In this document: positions 1-8,009 of the stretch, in pieces
Position numbering within the stretch: the first letter of the stretch is position 1
Layout: every line of letters starts with the position of its first letter
Assembly (NCBI GenBank): GCA_964343305.1
Contig: CAYFJO010000163.1
Span: forward strand, 1 to 21,872
DNA length: 21,872 nucleotides
Direction: 5' to 3'
DNA from: CAYFJO01 sp964343305
Lineage (GTDB): Bacteria > Planctomycetota > Planctomycetia > Pirellulales > Pirellulaceae
Notes under the pieces: generated by a model
What the model was told of the DNA's origin: nothing
The model's input: the letters and a program-made list of their open reading frames with translations, nothing else
Databases searched by the model: none
Position numbers and translations under genes: made by a program

Positions 1-46
1 ATCGAGACCAATTCTTTTTAACTCGAAATTAGGTTAACGGCGTTGG

Positions 47-84
47 GTGCCACTGACAACGAGTGAATTGTGAGCCAGTGGCAC
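47..84. repeat. Hairpin with GTGCCACTG / CAGTGGCAC arms
   Basis: GTGCCACTG (47-55) is the exact inverse of CAGTGGCAC (76-84). The interior adds an imperfect pairing of CTGACAA with TTGTGAG. The two 9-base ends are identical to the ends of the perfect inverted repeat at 3950-4021, so this looks like a decayed member of the same family on the other side of the CxxCH gene. Confidence 0.6.
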
Positions 85-285
85 ACCTCAGTCCATTCGG
101 TGAGGAAGTGGATCGAATCGGCTTGTCGTCAGCTCTGCAGCCACACGGTCGTCCCTGCGTCCGATTTCCAGACGAGGCCGAAAACAATGAGTCCCTTTAT
201 ATTGGCTTGGCCCGTCGCCACAGTCGGCGTTGATTGAGGACTTTCATGTTTATGCGGCAGGCGTTCACTCAAAAAGATATGCTAT

Positions 286-295
286 GGGGGAGGAG
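286..295 (+). promoter_or_regulatory. Strong ribosome binding site for the CxxCH gene
   Basis: GGGGGAGGAG ends 8 bases before the ATG at 304. It is the best Shine-Dalgarno match in the window and supports this start, which is followed directly by a signal peptide. Confidence 0.75.
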
Positions 296-303
296 AGTTA
301 GCC

Positions 304-3300
304 ATGACAAATCTTCAACTTGCAAACTGCATCGTAATCCTGCTTGTCTCAACTACCCTTAGCACAGCACAGGACCCGTTCGCGGCCATTGTCCGGACAA
401 CCGAGCCGCTCAAGCCAACCGACGAACAAAAGACGTTTCGACTTCCGCCCGGATTTGAAATTCAATTGGTTGCGTCCGAGCCGGACATTCAAAAGCCAAT
501 GAACCTGGCTTTCGACGCGCGCGGCCGATTGTGGATTACTGATTCGGTCGAGTACCCATTTGCCGCGCCAGCCGGTCGCAAGGGGCGCGACACCGTCAAA
601 ATTCTCGAAGACACTACCGATGATGGTCATGCCGACAGAATCAAGACATTCGCGGATGGATTGAATATCCCGATCGGCATCTATCCTCACGAAGCGATCG
701 GCAGCAACGAAGTGAGTGCGGTCGTCTTCAGCATTCCTAACATTTGGCGGTTGACTGACACCGACCAAGACGATGTTGCCGATCGGCGAACACAGCTTTA
801 CGGGCCGTTCGATTACTCGCGCGACACGCATGGATTGAACAATTCCTTCCGGCGCGGATTCGATGGTTGGCTTTATGCCTGCCATGGTTTCAATAACGAT
901 TCGCGAGTTCAAGGCGGCGACGGCAACCAAGCGCACATGCAATCGGGCAACACGTATCGCATCCGAGCGGTCAACTTCGCGCAGTCCCGGATCGAACATT
1001 TCACTCACGGACAGGTGAATCCATTTGGGATGACATTCGATTCGTTTGGAAATCAATTCAGCGCCGACTGCCACAGCAAACCGATTTATCAACTTCTCCG
1101 CGGTGCATATTATCCAAGCTTTGGCAAGCCGCACGACGGACTCGGTTTTGTGCCGCCGATGATGAACCACACGCATGGTTCGACGGCGATCGCTGGCGTC
1201 ACTTACTACTCCGGCGAGAATTTTCCGAACGAATATCGTGGCGACCTTTTTACTGGCAACGTGATGACGAGTCGAGTGAATCGCAATTCGCTCGAATACC
1301 ACGGTTCGACAATCGTCGCCAAGGAGCAACCGGATTTTCTTGTTTCGACCGATCCTTGGTTTCGGCCAGTTGATGTTCAACTTGGTCCGGATGGTGCGCT
1401 ATACATAGCCGATTTTTACAACCGCATCATCGGCCACTACGAAGTCCCGCTGGATCATCCTCAGCGCGATCGACATCGAGGTCGCATTTGGCGCGTCGTT
1501 TACACCGGAGATGCCAAAGAGTCGAAACCGGCCAAGATGTCATCGTTGGTCGATCGAGACGTCGGCACTTCCGTCGATCAATGTGTCAAAGCACTTGGTG
1601 ATGAAAACTTGACCAAGCGAATGTTGGCCACGGACATGTTGGCGGACGGCTCATCCGAATTGGCAATGGACGATGTCCTCAATGCATATCGGTCCGATAA
1701 CAAATTCGCTCGCGTTCACGCGATGTGGGTGTTGTATCGTTGGGCAATACTGGCTGACGATCAACTGGCGTCTGCGGCCACTGACTCTGAGCCGATCGTG
1801 CGGACCCACGCGATGAAAGTTCTTTCGGAGCCCAGGCGGCCGCTCGGCGATCCGATCATGAGCGACGCTCAGCGGAAACTTGCAATATCTGGCCTCGGCG
1901 ACAAGAACGCTTTTGTTCAACGAGCGGCCGCCGATGCATTGGGTCGATTTCCGACGATGTCTTCACTCCAGCCCTTACTCGATGCCATGTCGAGCGTCGC
2001 TGCCGACGACCACGCTTTACGGCACACAGTTCGCATGGCACTGCGCAACCACTTTGCACTCGAAGGCGCATCGACTCATCTCAAAACATCGAATCTAAAC
2101 GCCAAACAAGCACACGAATTGGCGACTGCGGCACTCGGATACAAATTCCAGCGATCTTCCGCAGAACCACGGCCTGTTGACGAGTCGGCCGATTTTCTCA
2201 TCCACTATTTGACCGCTTACGACGAAACGGACCGCGAACAACTCATTGGTTTCGTCAGACGGGCATATAACCGCATTCAGCCAGAGCACGCAGATGCCTT
2301 AGCCGACCAAATGCAAAAGCGATTCGCCGACGACTTCGATGCTCAATTCGAAGTGCTCGCGCTGATTTACCAGGGACTACATCTGACTCAATCGAAATGG
2401 AGCGACAAAGTCACCGCGTGGACGCGCCGAGTTGCCAACGGGTTGCTCGACTCGGTCGAAGGCGGCTTCGATGGTTGGGTCAACACACCGATTCCTTACA
2501 AAGTTATCCCGTTCAATCCTTGGCACTTGGAAGAACGGCTGTCATCGGATGGCGATCAAGATTCGTTGTTCTTGAGCACGTTGCCTGGTGGGGAAACCGG
2601 CACCGGCAAACTTCGTTCAACATCGTTCGCGATACCAGAAAAACTGAGCTTCTACATCGCCGGCCATATTGGCAACCCCCGCGATCCCGTCATTGCGATG
2701 AACTTTGTGCGGTTGCACGATGCCAAGACCCACGACATTCTCGCCGAATCGCAACCGCCTCGAAACGATACGGCACAGCAGATCTCATGGGATCTGAAAG
2801 CCCATGCCGGCAAAAATGCCTACCTCGAAATCGTCGATGGCGATGACCGGCGAGCTTATGCGTGGCTGGCGGTTGGCCGATTTGAGCCGCCCGTAATTAG
2901 GGTACCAAGAATGAGCGGTCGTGTCGTTGTCGATCAACTGAGTAAGGCGTTTCGCTTAGCAAACAAAGCAGAAATGACGGAACTGAAACCTCGTTTGCAA
3001 AAATGGCTGCTTGATGAAATGACAGACATGAGTGTTCGTCGCGGCGCGGCAAGTTTGTTGTGCCAATTCAGCAACCAGCCAGCACACGTAGAGGGCATGA
3101 CGCCTTTGATTACGGATCCAACTCTGTCGGCCGAGGTGCGTGAAAGGCTGTGCCATTTTTATGTCCGGCCGTCCGATGCAGAGGCGCTCGAGTTGCTGAG
3201 GTTTGCGACTCGTACCTCGCCAACGGATTTCCAGAACAAACTGGCACGCAATCTAAGTCAGTTTCGCAACGGCGGCGAACTACTGTTGAAGCTGATCGAA

Positions 3301-3906
3301 CAAGGGCACGTGTCACGGCGTTTCTTGCTCGAACCTGGAGTGCAAAGGCGGCTGAGAGAATTACGTGTCAAGAATGTCGATGCTCGCATCATAACGTTAA
3401 CCGCCGGTTTGAAACCGCGAAGCGACGAAGTCCGACGATTGATCGGCACTCGTCAATTCCAATTCGCGAAGAAGCAAACCTCACGTGAGCGTGGCGCGGC
3501 GGTGTTTGCCAAATCGTGCGCTGCGTGCCACCAACTCGACGGCAAGGGCCCCGTCATTGGTCCACAACTCGACGGTATCGGCAATCGCGGAGCGAATCGA
3601 ATCATGGAAGACATCCTCGATCCCAATCGCAATGTCGACGTTGCATTTCACACCACTTCAATCGTGACGAAGAGCGGGCAAGTGAAATCTGGTTTGTTCC
3701 GGCGCGAGCAAGGCGAAGCATGGATCCTCATCGACAATCAGGGCAAAGAGTTTACTGTCCTTAAGCAAGACATCGTCGAACAGAAGAAAATCAACCTCTC
3801 GCTGATGCCGGAAAACGTCACACAAACGATTCCTGAAAAGGATTTCTACGATTTGATTGCGTTCTTAATGACCAAACGTGCGCGGCCTGCGAAACTGCCA
3901 GAGTAG
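304..3906 (+). CDS. Secreted PVC-type heme-binding CxxCH protein (dehydrogenase-like N-terminus, HEAT-like repeats, cytochrome c domain)
   Basis: This 1200-residue protein begins with a hydrophobic signal peptide (about 1-22, cleavage near TAQ). Residues about 45-400 read like the beta-propeller 'membrane-bound dehydrogenase' domain of planctomycetes and Verrucomicrobia (PPGFEIQLVASEPDIQKP, then FDARGRLWITDS). About 410-600 is helical and HEAT-like. About 720-870 is a beta-rich middle region of unknown role. A second helical stretch leads to a cytochrome c-type domain with heme motif CAACH (about 1072-1076); a Met in SLMPEN near the C-terminus is a candidate distal ligand. Such proteins are thought to act in the periplasm in electron transfer linked to sugar or polymer breakdown, but substrates are mostly unknown. 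It appears monocistronic. Family assignment is firm; the reaction is not known. Confidence 0.9.
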   Translation: MTNLQLANCIVILLVSTTLSTAQDPFAAIVRTTEPLKPTDEQKTFRLPPGFEIQLVASEPDIQKPMNLAFDARGRLWITDSVEYPFAAPAGRKGRDTVKILEDTTDDGHADRIKTFADGLNIPIGIYPHEAIGSNEVSAVVFSIPNIWRLTDTDQDDVADRRTQLYGPFDYSRDTHGLNNSFRRGFDGWLYACHGFNNDSRVQGGDGNQAHMQSGNTYRIRAVNFAQSRIEHFTHGQVNPFGMTFDSFGNQFSADCHSKPIYQLLRGAYYPSFGKPHDGLGFVPPMMNHTHGSTAIAGVTYYSGENFPNEYRGDLFTGNVMTSRVNRNSLEYHGSTIVAKEQPDFLVSTDPWFRPVDVQLGPDGALYIADFYNRIIGHYEVPLDHPQRDRHRGRIWRVVYTGDAKESKPAKMSSLVDRDVGTSVDQCVKALGDENLTKRMLATDMLADGSSELAMDDVLNAYRSDNKFARVHAMWVLYRWAILADDQLASAATDSEPIVRTHAMKVLSEPRRPLGDPIMSDAQRKLAISGLGDKNAFVQRAAADALGRFPTMSSLQPLLDAMSSVAADDHALRHTVRMALRNHFALEGASTHLKTSNLNAKQAHELATAALGYKFQRSSAEPRPVDESADFLIHYLTAYDETDREQLIGFVRRAYNRIQPEHADALADQMQKRFADDFDAQFEVLALIYQGLHLTQSKWSDKVTAWTRRVANGLLDSVEGGFDGWVNTPIPYKVIPFNPWHLEERLSSDGDQDSLFLSTLPGGETGTGKLRSTSFAIPEKLSFYIAGHIGNPRDPVIAMNFVRLHDAKTHDILAESQPPRNDTAQQISWDLKAHAGKNAYLEIVDGDDRRAYAWLAVGRFEPPVIRVPRMSGRVVVDQLSKAFRLANKAEMTELKPRLQKWLLDEMTDMSVRRGAASLLCQFSNQPAHVEGMTPLITDPTLSAEVRERLCHFYVRPSDAEALELLRFATRTSPTDFQNKLARNLSQFRNGGELLLKLIEQGHVSRRFLLEPGVQRRLRELRVKNVDARIITLTAGLKPRSDEVRRLIGTRQFQFAKKQTSRERGAAVFAKSCAACHQLDGKGPVIGPQLDGIGNRGANRIMEDILDPNRNVDVAFHTTSIVTKSGQVKSGLFRREQGEAWILIDNQGKEFTVLKQDIVEQKKINLSLMPENVTQTIPEKDFYDLIAFLMTKRARPAKLPE

Positions 3907-3923
3907 TTTGAGTCCAGCCTCTG

Positions 3924-4052
3924 GTGCTTTGTCAAAGTAGAAAGTTGGGGTGCCACTGGCTCTGCCAGTGCTTCGCAAGTACTAACACCATCAGGATTTG
4001 CACTGGCAGAGCCAGTGGCACACGATCCCAAAATTGAAAGGTGACAAAGCAC
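3924..4052. repeat. Nested inverted-repeat element, possibly MITE-like
   Basis: The outer arms GTGCTTTGTCA (3924-3934) and TGACAAAGCAC (4042-4052) are perfect 11-base inverses. Inside lies a perfect 21-base inverted repeat, 3950-3970 against 4001-4021, with a 30-base loop. Each 21-base arm also contains its own short hairpin (CACTGGC, TCT, GCCAGTG). A candidate 5-base direct repeat AGCCT occurs at 3916-3920 and 4054-4058. It starts 17 bases after the CxxCH stop codon and may also act in transcription termination or mRNA stability. The mobile-element reading is an inference. Confidence 0.75.
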
Positions 4053-4200
4053 TAGCCTTTCTTTCCCAGCATAAAGGCCGGACTCAAGCGCTTAGCGACA
4101 CTTACGGTTGTGCCGGATCTGCGGCTCGCTTTACGAGCTATGTTTTCAATAGGCAGTCTTGTGTCCATATCGCTGCTGATTTTCTCGTCGCGGGCGCGCC

Positions 4201-5220
4201 ATGCACGGAAACATCATCTCACTCGAAGCCGAATTGATTCTGCTCATCATCGCTGTGGTGTTGGGTGTTTGGATCATGTTGCCCGATCTGATGGTCATCA
4301 CGGGCCTGTACCGAATACGGATCCGTGTGCTAGGCGGGCCTTCCGATGGTCTGCTTGCCAAGCAGCGGCCAAAGCTGCGTGAACTCATCGAGCAATTGGA
4401 AGCACTCGGATTTCAACCGCTGGGCGTCTACCGGGAATCCGTCCCGTTGGTGTCATCGGTCGAGGTGTTTTCTTTTGTACATCCGCGGCTCGATTGTCAT
4501 GCGTTGGTTTACACGCTGTTTGGTGCCGACGCCCAGGCGTGCTTTGCCACGGTGTTCGACGACGCGTATGCAAAAACAACCACGTCGCCCGTGGACGAAT
4601 ACGACGAAGAGCAATTGATTCAGCGGGCGATGCCGGATCGACCGCTGACAGAATTGCTCGCACAACATCGCAAGGATGTCGAACAGTTTGCCGATCGGTC
4701 GCGGTTCGCAACAAACACCATCGAACAGGTTGTCGAGGCGTCGCAAGCCGTTTATCGAAACCCGGCGATTCTGCGGCAGTTGAAGCGGGACTTTCGAATT
4801 ATCCTGCTCTCAAAAGTGGTGCTGCACGCGATTGGCATCGTGCCGATGTTGATCGGTGCCTGGATCTCGACGACGGTCGTGGCGCAAGAAGCGTTTCTGT
4901 TGGCCGCGGTTGGTTGGTCGTTGTTCTCAACGATTGTGTTTATTGGCATTCGAATCGTGTTGAAGTTTTCGGACATTCCCAAGTGGGCTGAACCAAATGA
5001 ATGTCAACACGAAAAATGCGAACTTCCCGACGAGGCAATCACATGGGATTGGGGAAAGCGAAAGCACCTTGCGTTTGGGTTGCTGATCACGCTGCAATGC
5101 TGCCTCGGATTCGACATGCGCGGATTCCTCATCGCGACACTGATCACCTCTCTTGTGATGACTGTGCCTGTGGTTTGTGAATTAGTTCATGCTGCACGAC
5201 TGTCGACCGAACAAAAGTAA
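4201..5220 (+). CDS. Unrecognised integral membrane protein
   Basis: I do not recognise this 339-residue protein. It has one N-terminal membrane segment (about 10-33), a soluble region (about 37-198) rich in charged residues, then hydrophobic segments at about 200-225, 230-257 and 289-333, the last long enough for two passes. The soluble region contains the stretch VFSFVHPRLDCHALVYTLFG and probably faces one side of the inner membrane as a separate domain. The ATG at 4201 has no clear Shine-Dalgarno sequence, but an in-frame stop at 4177-4179 leaves little room for an earlier start and the first membrane helix follows at once. The next gene starts 21 bases after its stop, so the two are probably co-transcribed. 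No catalytic motif is visible. Confidence 0.75.
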   Translation: MHGNIISLEAELILLIIAVVLGVWIMLPDLMVITGLYRIRIRVLGGPSDGLLAKQRPKLRELIEQLEALGFQPLGVYRESVPLVSSVEVFSFVHPRLDCHALVYTLFGADAQACFATVFDDAYAKTTTSPVDEYDEEQLIQRAMPDRPLTELLAQHRKDVEQFADRSRFATNTIEQVVEASQAVYRNPAILRQLKRDFRIILLSKVVLHAIGIVPMLIGAWISTTVVAQEAFLLAAVGWSLFSTIVFIGIRIVLKFSDIPKWAEPNECQHEKCELPDEAITWDWGKRKHLAFGLLITLQCCLGFDMRGFLIATLITSLVMTVPVVCELVHAARLSTEQK

Positions 5221-5241
5221 AGCACCAACGCGAGAAAACTT

Positions 5242-5889
5242 ATGAGCTACTGGCTATCGAAACTGATCGGCTGGCCGTTTTATGTCCTGCGGTATTGCAC
5301 GCTCAAAACCGTGGCGTTTGTCGTCGACAAGACAACGACCAAGACAACCTATCGCGGAATGACGATTTACCTGGATGAGTGTTCCGGCGACGTCACGAAC
5401 CTGGAGTTCGAAACCGCGAGGGACGTGATTGACCTGTTTCACGAACGATCGCCTCGCCGGATGGAGCGGTTCCGGCAATATGTCGACCATCTGTTTGTGA
5501 CTCCGCGGACGGGAACGGGGCTCTACGTTCCCGAAACGCGCACATTTTGCATCGACCTGTCGTCGATGCGCAAATTCGAGGCCGAAGAGCAATCGATGAT
5601 CCTCGACTACTATGTTGCAATTCTGGCCTATCACGCCACGATCATTCGCCTGAACTGCAAGCACTTTCGCGTGCGAAAGCAACTTGCCCGGCGCGTCAGC
5701 GCGATCGAAGTCAAAGAACTCAAACGCTGTATTGAATGTTGCTCGCCATGGCTGTCCGGCGAATTTGACTGGTCCGAGTTCGCGGACGAATCGCAGCAAG
5801 AGCGAGCGGATTACTGGGCCAGTTCCATCTTTCAGCGGATGCAGGAAAACTGGAAGGTCATCACCGCCAATCCGTTGGCTTCCCAATAG
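5242..5889 (+). CDS. Unrecognised protein, likely partner of the upstream membrane protein
   Basis: This 215-residue protein has no family I can name. The first 28 residues are hydrophobic with aromatic residues (WLSKLIGWPFYVLRYC) and could form a membrane-associated or re-entrant helix. The rest looks soluble: a beta-rich part with MTIYLDECSGDVTNLEFETA, then a helical part rich in Arg, Glu and Lys, with a Cys pair in ECCSPW near 170. Only a weak purine stretch (GCGAGAA) precedes the ATG. The 21-base spacing and shared strand suggest an operon with the membrane gene at 4201. It ends 45 bases from the convergent oxidoreductase gene. Its function cannot be inferred from the sequence. Confidence 0.75.
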   Translation: MSYWLSKLIGWPFYVLRYCTLKTVAFVVDKTTTKTTYRGMTIYLDECSGDVTNLEFETARDVIDLFHERSPRRMERFRQYVDHLFVTPRTGTGLYVPETRTFCIDLSSMRKFEAEEQSMILDYYVAILAYHATIIRLNCKHFRVRKQLARRVSAIEVKELKRCIECCSPWLSGEFDWSEFADESQQERADYWASSIFQRMQENWKVITANPLASQ

Positions 5890-5934
5890 ACCAGCCTGTC
5901 GTGCAACGCGGACGGGACCATCAACCGTGCATCA

Positions 5935-7320
5935 TTAACCAAGCACCTCGTATTCGCGGTTTTTGACGATCCCGGGCATGGGGATCGGATATTTGCCTTC
6001 CGCGTTGGCAGGCAACGGCGAAGGTGAGTCGAACGCCAGCTTGTCGACATTGGGAGCAAACTCGTGTTCGCAGTTGAGCATCTGGTCACGAGTGATGATT
6101 TGGCCGGTATGAGCGGCCATGCGGCCCATCGAAGTCACGAGACTGGCCATCGCACCACGCTCGGCTTCACTGTAGACTTCGTCGTTGCGAATCGCGTTGA
6201 TTAAATCATCCCACTCCACTTGATAGGGATTCGGTTCCGGTTGAGGATATTCCCAAACCAGGTCTTCCTTGACAAAGTTTTGGCCTTTGTAAATACGGCT
6301 CTTGGCGGGCAGATGGCCGCGGGTCGAGAAGACGGCCGAATGCTTGGAACCATGTACATATGTCGCGAATTCGTTGTGGCAACCGGGAATCGTGCGGCCG
6401 TCGACGAACAGTTTCGTGCCGTCTTCGAACGTGTACTCGATTGAGTAGTTATCGAAGTTTTGATCCACGTTGTCGAACCGATAATGGCGTCCGCCCGATG
6501 CCTTCGCATTGATCGGCCACGCACCTTTGGCCCAACATCCTTCGTCGATGTTGTGAATCAAAAAGTCGCTGACCGCGCCGCCGCTAAGCCACAGGAAGGC
6601 ATGGAAACGGCTGATCTGGTACATCAGGTCGTTCATGTTGTCGGGCTTGGGACCTGTCGCGGCCGAGCCGGTTTCTCCCGCCATGCGATAAGCTCGCAGG
6701 AACAACACGTCGCCCAATTCGCCTTCGTGAATGCGCTTGGACAGTTCGCCGCGCGCCTTGCAGTGGCGACACATCAAGCCCACGCCGACTTTCAAATTCT
6801 TTGCAGCAGCTTGCTTTGCCAGTTCCAGCATTTTGCGAGTGGACGGGCCATCAACCGTCACGGGTTTTTCCATGAAGACATTAATGCCTTTTTCGATCGC
6901 GTACTTAAAATGCACCCAACGAAAGGCCGGCGGAGTTGTCAGAATGACCACGTCGCCAGGTTTCAGGCAATCCATCGCTTTTTTGTAACCTTCAAAGTCG
7001 ACGAACGTGCGATCGTCCGGCACATCGGCTCTGGGACCGAACTTGCCCTTCAGGCTTGCGCGACTGGTCTTTAGTCTCTTGTCGAACACGTCCGCCATGG
7101 CGACCAGCTTGATCGGGCCATTCTTCACCGAAAGGGCGTTGGTTGCCGCTCCCGTGCCTCGCCCGCCACAACCAACCAAAGCGAGTTGAATCGTATTGTC
7201 CTCAGCGGCATGCACGTGTGGCACTGTTGCGCCGGCGGCCAATGTTGTCGCGGCAGCGATTGTGCCAGTGTTCTTCAAAAACTCTCGACGGGATGAACCG
7301 TTCGTGTTTGTTTCGCTCAT
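5935..7320 (-). CDS. Tat-exported Gfo/Idh/MocA family oxidoreductase
   Basis: This encodes a 461-residue NAD(P)-dependent oxidoreductase. The start at 7320 is chosen over an upstream in-frame ATG at 7398 because a GGAG lies just upstream and the product then begins with a twin-arginine signal (SRREFLKNTG followed by an Ala-rich hydrophobic stretch, about 9-38). The mature protein starts with the Rossmann motif VGCGGRGTG, and the family's EKP motif is present near 150 (MEKPVTVD). The C-terminal half is the alpha/beta substrate domain. Relatives oxidise, reduce or rearrange sugars and inositols. Planctomycetes encode many Tat-exported copies, generally of unknown substrate. It is divergent from the bS18 gene and convergent with the gene ending at 5889. 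Confidence 0.9.
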   Translation of the reverse strand: MSETNTNGSSRREFLKNTGTIAAATTLAAGATVPHVHAAEDNTIQLALVGCGGRGTGAATNALSVKNGPIKLVAMADVFDKRLKTSRASLKGKFGPRADVPDDRTFVDFEGYKKAMDCLKPGDVVILTTPPAFRWVHFKYAIEKGINVFMEKPVTVDGPSTRKMLELAKQAAAKNLKVGVGLMCRHCKARGELSKRIHEGELGDVLFLRAYRMAGETGSAATGPKPDNMNDLMYQISRFHAFLWLSGGAVSDFLIHNIDEGCWAKGAWPINAKASGGRHYRFDNVDQNFDNYSIEYTFEDGTKLFVDGRTIPGCHNEFATYVHGSKHSAVFSTRGHLPAKSRIYKGQNFVKEDLVWEYPQPEPNPYQVEWDDLINAIRNDEVYSEAERGAMASLVTSMGRMAAHTGQIITRDQMLNCEHEFAPNVDKLAFDSPSPLPANAEGKYPIPMPGIVKNREYEVLG

Positions 7321-7597
7321 ATTCGGAAATCTCCAGTTTGGATGGATGGTGTTCGGTAACTTCTTCGTTTTTCGTGTAAGGTGCGCCAAACGCACCACAA
7401 CATCTGGCCGTGGTGTGTTTCACACACCCGACATGCTGCGACCACAATTTGGCGATAAAAGTAGCATAATCCTTTCCCGGCGAGATTTCCAATCGCGTGC
7501 TCGCAAGAACGCGGAATCGCGGCTTGCGTGATCGGCGTAAATTCATCAAAATGGCTGTTTCCCATTTTCCGAAACAATTGACCGCTTGTAGAAAAAC
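7321..7597. other. Divergent intergenic region between oxidoreductase and bS18 genes
   Basis: These 277 bases must hold promoters for both divergent genes. I see no strong consensus. A weak plus-strand candidate is TTGCGT (7524-7529) with CAAAAT (7547-7552), spaced 17 bases, ahead of the bS18 gene. A small dyad, GTGTG with CACAC around 7414-7428, is also present. No convincing coding region is seen. Confidence 0.4.
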
Positions 7598-7876
7598 ATG
7601 CCACCTTACCGACAATCTCGACCGACCCGATCCAAGAAAAAGGCCAAAACGAAAACTCGTGCCCCCAAAAAGGACCCGTTGTTCGTTGATGGCCAGCGGC
7701 CGCGTCCCTTGTACGTGGACTATAAGGACATCGAACTGCTGAAGAAGCTGGTCAATCGCCACGGGAAAATCGTCGGTCGCCGCAAGACGGGTTGCTCGGC
7801 CGCCAGTCAACACGCCGTCACGCAAGCCATTAAGCGAGCGCGATTTATGGCGCTGTTGCCCTTCAAAGGCGAATAG
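7598..7876 (+). CDS. rpsR: 30S ribosomal protein bS18
   Basis: The 92-residue product carries the bS18 core: YKDIELLKKLVNRHGKIVGR, the basic RRKTG turn, and the C-terminal helix AIKRARFMALLPF. The first 30 residues are a Lys/Arg/Pro-rich tail. bS18 binds the platform of the small ribosomal subunit together with bS6. Length is near the usual 75-95 residues. Usually the gene lies with rpsF, ssb and rplI; here it stands alone, between a divergent oxidoreductase and a thioesterase, with a good intrinsic terminator 24 bases after its stop. No clear Shine-Dalgarno sequence precedes the ATG. Whether it is the only copy or a second one cannot be told from this window. Confidence 0.93.
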   Translation: MPPYRQSRPTRSKKKAKTKTRAPKKDPLFVDGQRPRPLYVDYKDIELLKKLVNRHGKIVGRRKTGCSAASQHAVTQAIKRARFMALLPFKGE

Positions 7877-7900
7877 TTTGAAGAAAGTTCATGATCAAGG

Positions 7901-7933
7901 GCCTGTCGGCGGTGTCGCTGTCAGGCTTTTTTT
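7901..7933 (+). terminator. Intrinsic terminator after rpsR
   Basis: An 11-position stem (7901-7911 with 7916-7926; one T/T mismatch and one G/T pair) closes a GTGT loop and is followed directly by seven T (7927-7933). This is the most canonical rho-independent terminator in the window. Confidence 0.85.
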
Positions 7934-7935
7934 GT

Positions 7936-8007
7936 GTCGAGAGTGAAGGGACGAGAGCACAGACCTTCGACTCTAAACCCTTGACCCTAGACCTCTAGAC
8001 TCTCGAC
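7936..8007. repeat. Inverted repeat with GTCGAGAGT / ACTCTCGAC ends
   Basis: GTCGAGAGT (7936-7944) is the exact inverse of ACTCTCGAC (7999-8007). The interior is a degenerate run of short related words (GACTCTAAAC, TTGACCCTAG, ACCTCTAGAC). The element starts right after the T-tract of the terminator and ends 2 bases before the thioesterase ATG, so it forms the whole leader of that gene. Confidence 0.6.
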
Positions 8008-8009
8008 CA

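Larger units (their letters stand above)
1..303. other. Intergenic region upstream of the CxxCH gene
   Basis: No convincing coding region is seen in these 303 bases on either strand. They hold a degenerate hairpin (47-84, listed separately) and, just before the next gene, a strong purine-rich ribosome binding site at 286-295. I could not identify a convincing -35/-10 promoter pair. Confidence 0.6.

Noticed and set aside
349..1380. Open frame of 343 codons on the minus strand inside the CxxCH gene
   Set aside because: It lies antisense to a gene with a signal peptide and clear family motifs. The product has no recognisable motif and looks like a codon-bias shadow.
5890..5934. Terminator between the convergent genes ending at 5889 and 5935
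   Set aside because: The 45-base gap shows no convincing stem followed by a T-tract on either strand.
7202..7825. Minus-strand open frame of 207 codons spanning the divergent gap and rpsR
   Set aside because: It overlaps both the Tat-signal region of the oxidoreductase and the bS18 gene in the wrong strand or frame and has no family features.
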